Shown here one piece after another: positions 62,402 to 64,000 of a stretch of 64,000 nt of DNA (the stretch's first letter is position 1; the number at the start of each line of letters is the position of its first letter). The notes beneath the pieces were generated by a model. The model was not told the DNA's origin and ran no database searches. It saw only the letters and a program-made list of their open reading frames with translations. This stretch comes from Kwoniella bestiolae CBS 10118 (Eukaryota > Basidiomycota > Tremellomycetes > Tremellales > Cryptococcaceae), in contig NC_089242.1 in assembly GCF_000512585.2 (NCBI RefSeq), positions 186,001 to 250,000 on the forward strand. Reading direction: 5' to 3'. A program made the translations under genes and the position numbers.

Positions 62402-64000
62402 TCACTTTTTCTGTTCAGCTTCTTGGGGTTTACTAGGTCCTCCCAGCATTCCCAATAATGATCCCTTCATTTCTGCTATTTGTCTCTGTTTGTCTTCTTC
62501 GATCAGTCTGCGTAATAGAACAAGTCAATATCACTTAAGTTCTAGCAAGACAAACGTGTTTCGGGATAGAAAGATTGTGGAATGGGAGTCTGGCTTCACT
62601 CACTTCTTGAACTCGTCGGCATGTTCAGCCCAATATTTCTGTTCTTCCTGATATATCTTCTGAGCCTGAGCACGTTTCTGCTCGAGGTAGGTCATAGGTT
62701 GATTAGGTCTCGTTTGACCGGGCTATAGTCACATCACGTAGATTATCAGCATCACTCCATTCACAGCTACCATCCTCAGACGACACAGTTGGGATTCTGA
62801 AAGCTACTGATACACCAAAGAGGTAAACTCGACTCACCGCAGCAACACTCCCGAAGACATTACTCAACCACCCACTTCCCGCTCCAGCAACAGCAGAGGG
62901 GTGCATCCTCTCCCATTCCTGAACGGCTTTTTGTTTAGCCTCTGCTTCTTTCTTGGCATATTCCACGGGAATGTTCTTGCCTTCGTAGGCTTTGAGGATG
63001 GGTCGTACATCGGCGGGGTTGAAGATACCGATTGCTAAGGTACGATAACACAAATTTAAGCAAATCGTTCGAAACTAAAATCTTTCTCCGGTGTTGTTTA
63101 CATATATGAGGAGGGAGGGAAAGTATCACTCACACTCCAAGAAAGGAATCATCTCTACCAAACCTTTATCTCTCACTTCCCCGTTCCATGGTTTGATAAT
63201 AATCGAGTTCTCAGGTTGGAGTTCGGCATGTTCAGCGTTGGTATCTAACAGTACTACTTTCGAAAGATCTCTGTTGAGGTATGATAAATCCTGTAATCGA
63301 CCCACGAACATATCAGCTCATGTCATCTATCCTTTCTTAGAATGAGACGGAAGTTTGAGCTAACCTTTACGACCTTCCCATTAACGTATCTGGTAGCTTC
63401 TCTGAATAATCGATAAGGTAGGTAAGCTTGGTATGGATCTAGCTTCTCAGCTACAGGGGCAGCGGTCTGCAATCATACAAGTTATCAGCTACTTTTGACT
63501 ACCTCAAGCGAACGGATTAACTTACATAGAGAGGCGCAGAACTGAACAAGACGATCTCGTAGAATTGCGATAAGTATCCCAAGAAGTAATCTACACCAGG
63601 TCTCTTGGCGGTCTTCCATCCTGATGCTCTCTATTGTATCCCAGAAGAATCAGCTTCACCGCTAGCTCAAAGATGGGGATTTGTAGCTGACTCACATCCC
63701 ATGATGAATGGACCAACAACCCTTCCAGGTCAATTACCAGGGTATAAGGTCGTTGATGAGGAGGAGGTAGCGGATCAGGAAGAAGGGTTTTGAAAGCTGG
63801 TTTGTTGAAGTACTACGAATACCAGATCAGCTTGACCGCCTCGAGTACAATTCTCCTGCTCCGAGAGCTGGAAACTCACATCGAACATCTCGGATATGTT
63901 ATTTGTGATTCGAGTGACGATTCCTTCCTGTGTTTCGGGTGTAGAGCCAGTAGCAACCTATGAACAGAAAAAAGAACAAGTCAGTACAGAAACATACATA
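62402..64000 (-). CDS. TIM50: TIM50, inner-membrane presequence receptor (C-terminal part; gene runs off the window)
   Basis: Visible exons: 63880-63957, 63696-63812, 63526-63630, 63365-63466, 63134-63290, 62838-63034, 62604-62722 and 62402-62507; an intron (acceptor at 63958) leads to a further exon at the right edge. Landmarks are LLPDPLPPPHQRPYTLVIDL, GWKTAKRPGVDYFLGYLSQ, FYEIVLFSSAPLY, LSYLNRDLSKVVLLDTN and IIIKPWNGE, in Tim50/FCP1-like order. The DLDxT phosphatase motif is replaced by DLEGLLVH, as in Tim50 proteins that lack phosphatase activity. Tim50 binds presequences in the intermembrane space and hands them to Tim23. The N-terminus (presequence, membrane anchor) is outside. Confidence 0.95.

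Overview
The window looks like nuclear chromosomal DNA of a basidiomycete yeast of the Tremellomycetes (Cryptococcus/Kwoniella-like). Genes carry many short introns (about 50-140 nt) with GTRNGT donors, CTNAN branch points and YAG acceptors, packing is tight on both strands, several microexons occur, and the gene set is fungal (CRH cell-wall transglycosidase, fungal-specific transcription factor domain, mitochondrial uL16, Atp19, Tim50). I see no prokaryotic, viral or transposon coding sequence, no rRNA, no convincing tRNA and no CRISPR. Exon models were built by hand from splice signals and checked for continuous reading frame. Genus assignment is inference.

Layout. 1-8.9 kb: the 3' end of an unknown gene, an F-box-like gene, a C2H2/fungal_trans transcription factor, a RidA-family gene and a divergent 2-oxoglutarate/Fe(II) oxygenase. 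9-17.7 kb: a coiled-coil protein gene and a decaying cluster of lineage-specific F-box-like paralogues, some intact, some truncated, inverted or frameshifted. 18-27 kb: a CRH-type chitin-glucan transglycosidase, a 19-exon OSCA/TMEM63/CSC1-type (DUF221) membrane channel gene lying in a striking CpG desert, and a conserved polytopic membrane protein. 27-31.6 kb: a large DH-PH RhoGEF. 31.6-36.4 kb: no supported gene. 36.4-42 kb: a tandem array of three secreted ten-cysteine proproteins with the same 7-exon plan and conserved dibasic sites. 42.4-45 kb: a membrane-anchored alpha/beta hydrolase of the isoprenylcysteine methylesterase type whose nucleophile serine is replaced by glycine. 45.3-53 kb: SCC2/NIPBL cohesin loader (24 exons). 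53.9-57 kb: GCD6 (eIF2B epsilon). 57.4-64 kb: a run of nuclear genes for mitochondrial proteins (NDUFA1, MRPL16, ATP19, TIM50) with two small acidic ORFs between them.

Working together. MRPL16 and ATP19 are head-to-head over about 360 bp, and GCD6/NDUFA1 over about 480 bp, so shared bidirectional promoters are likely. The tandem secreted family and the CpG-depleted channel gene are the two most unusual features; the F-box-like cluster shows birth-and-death gene family turnover.
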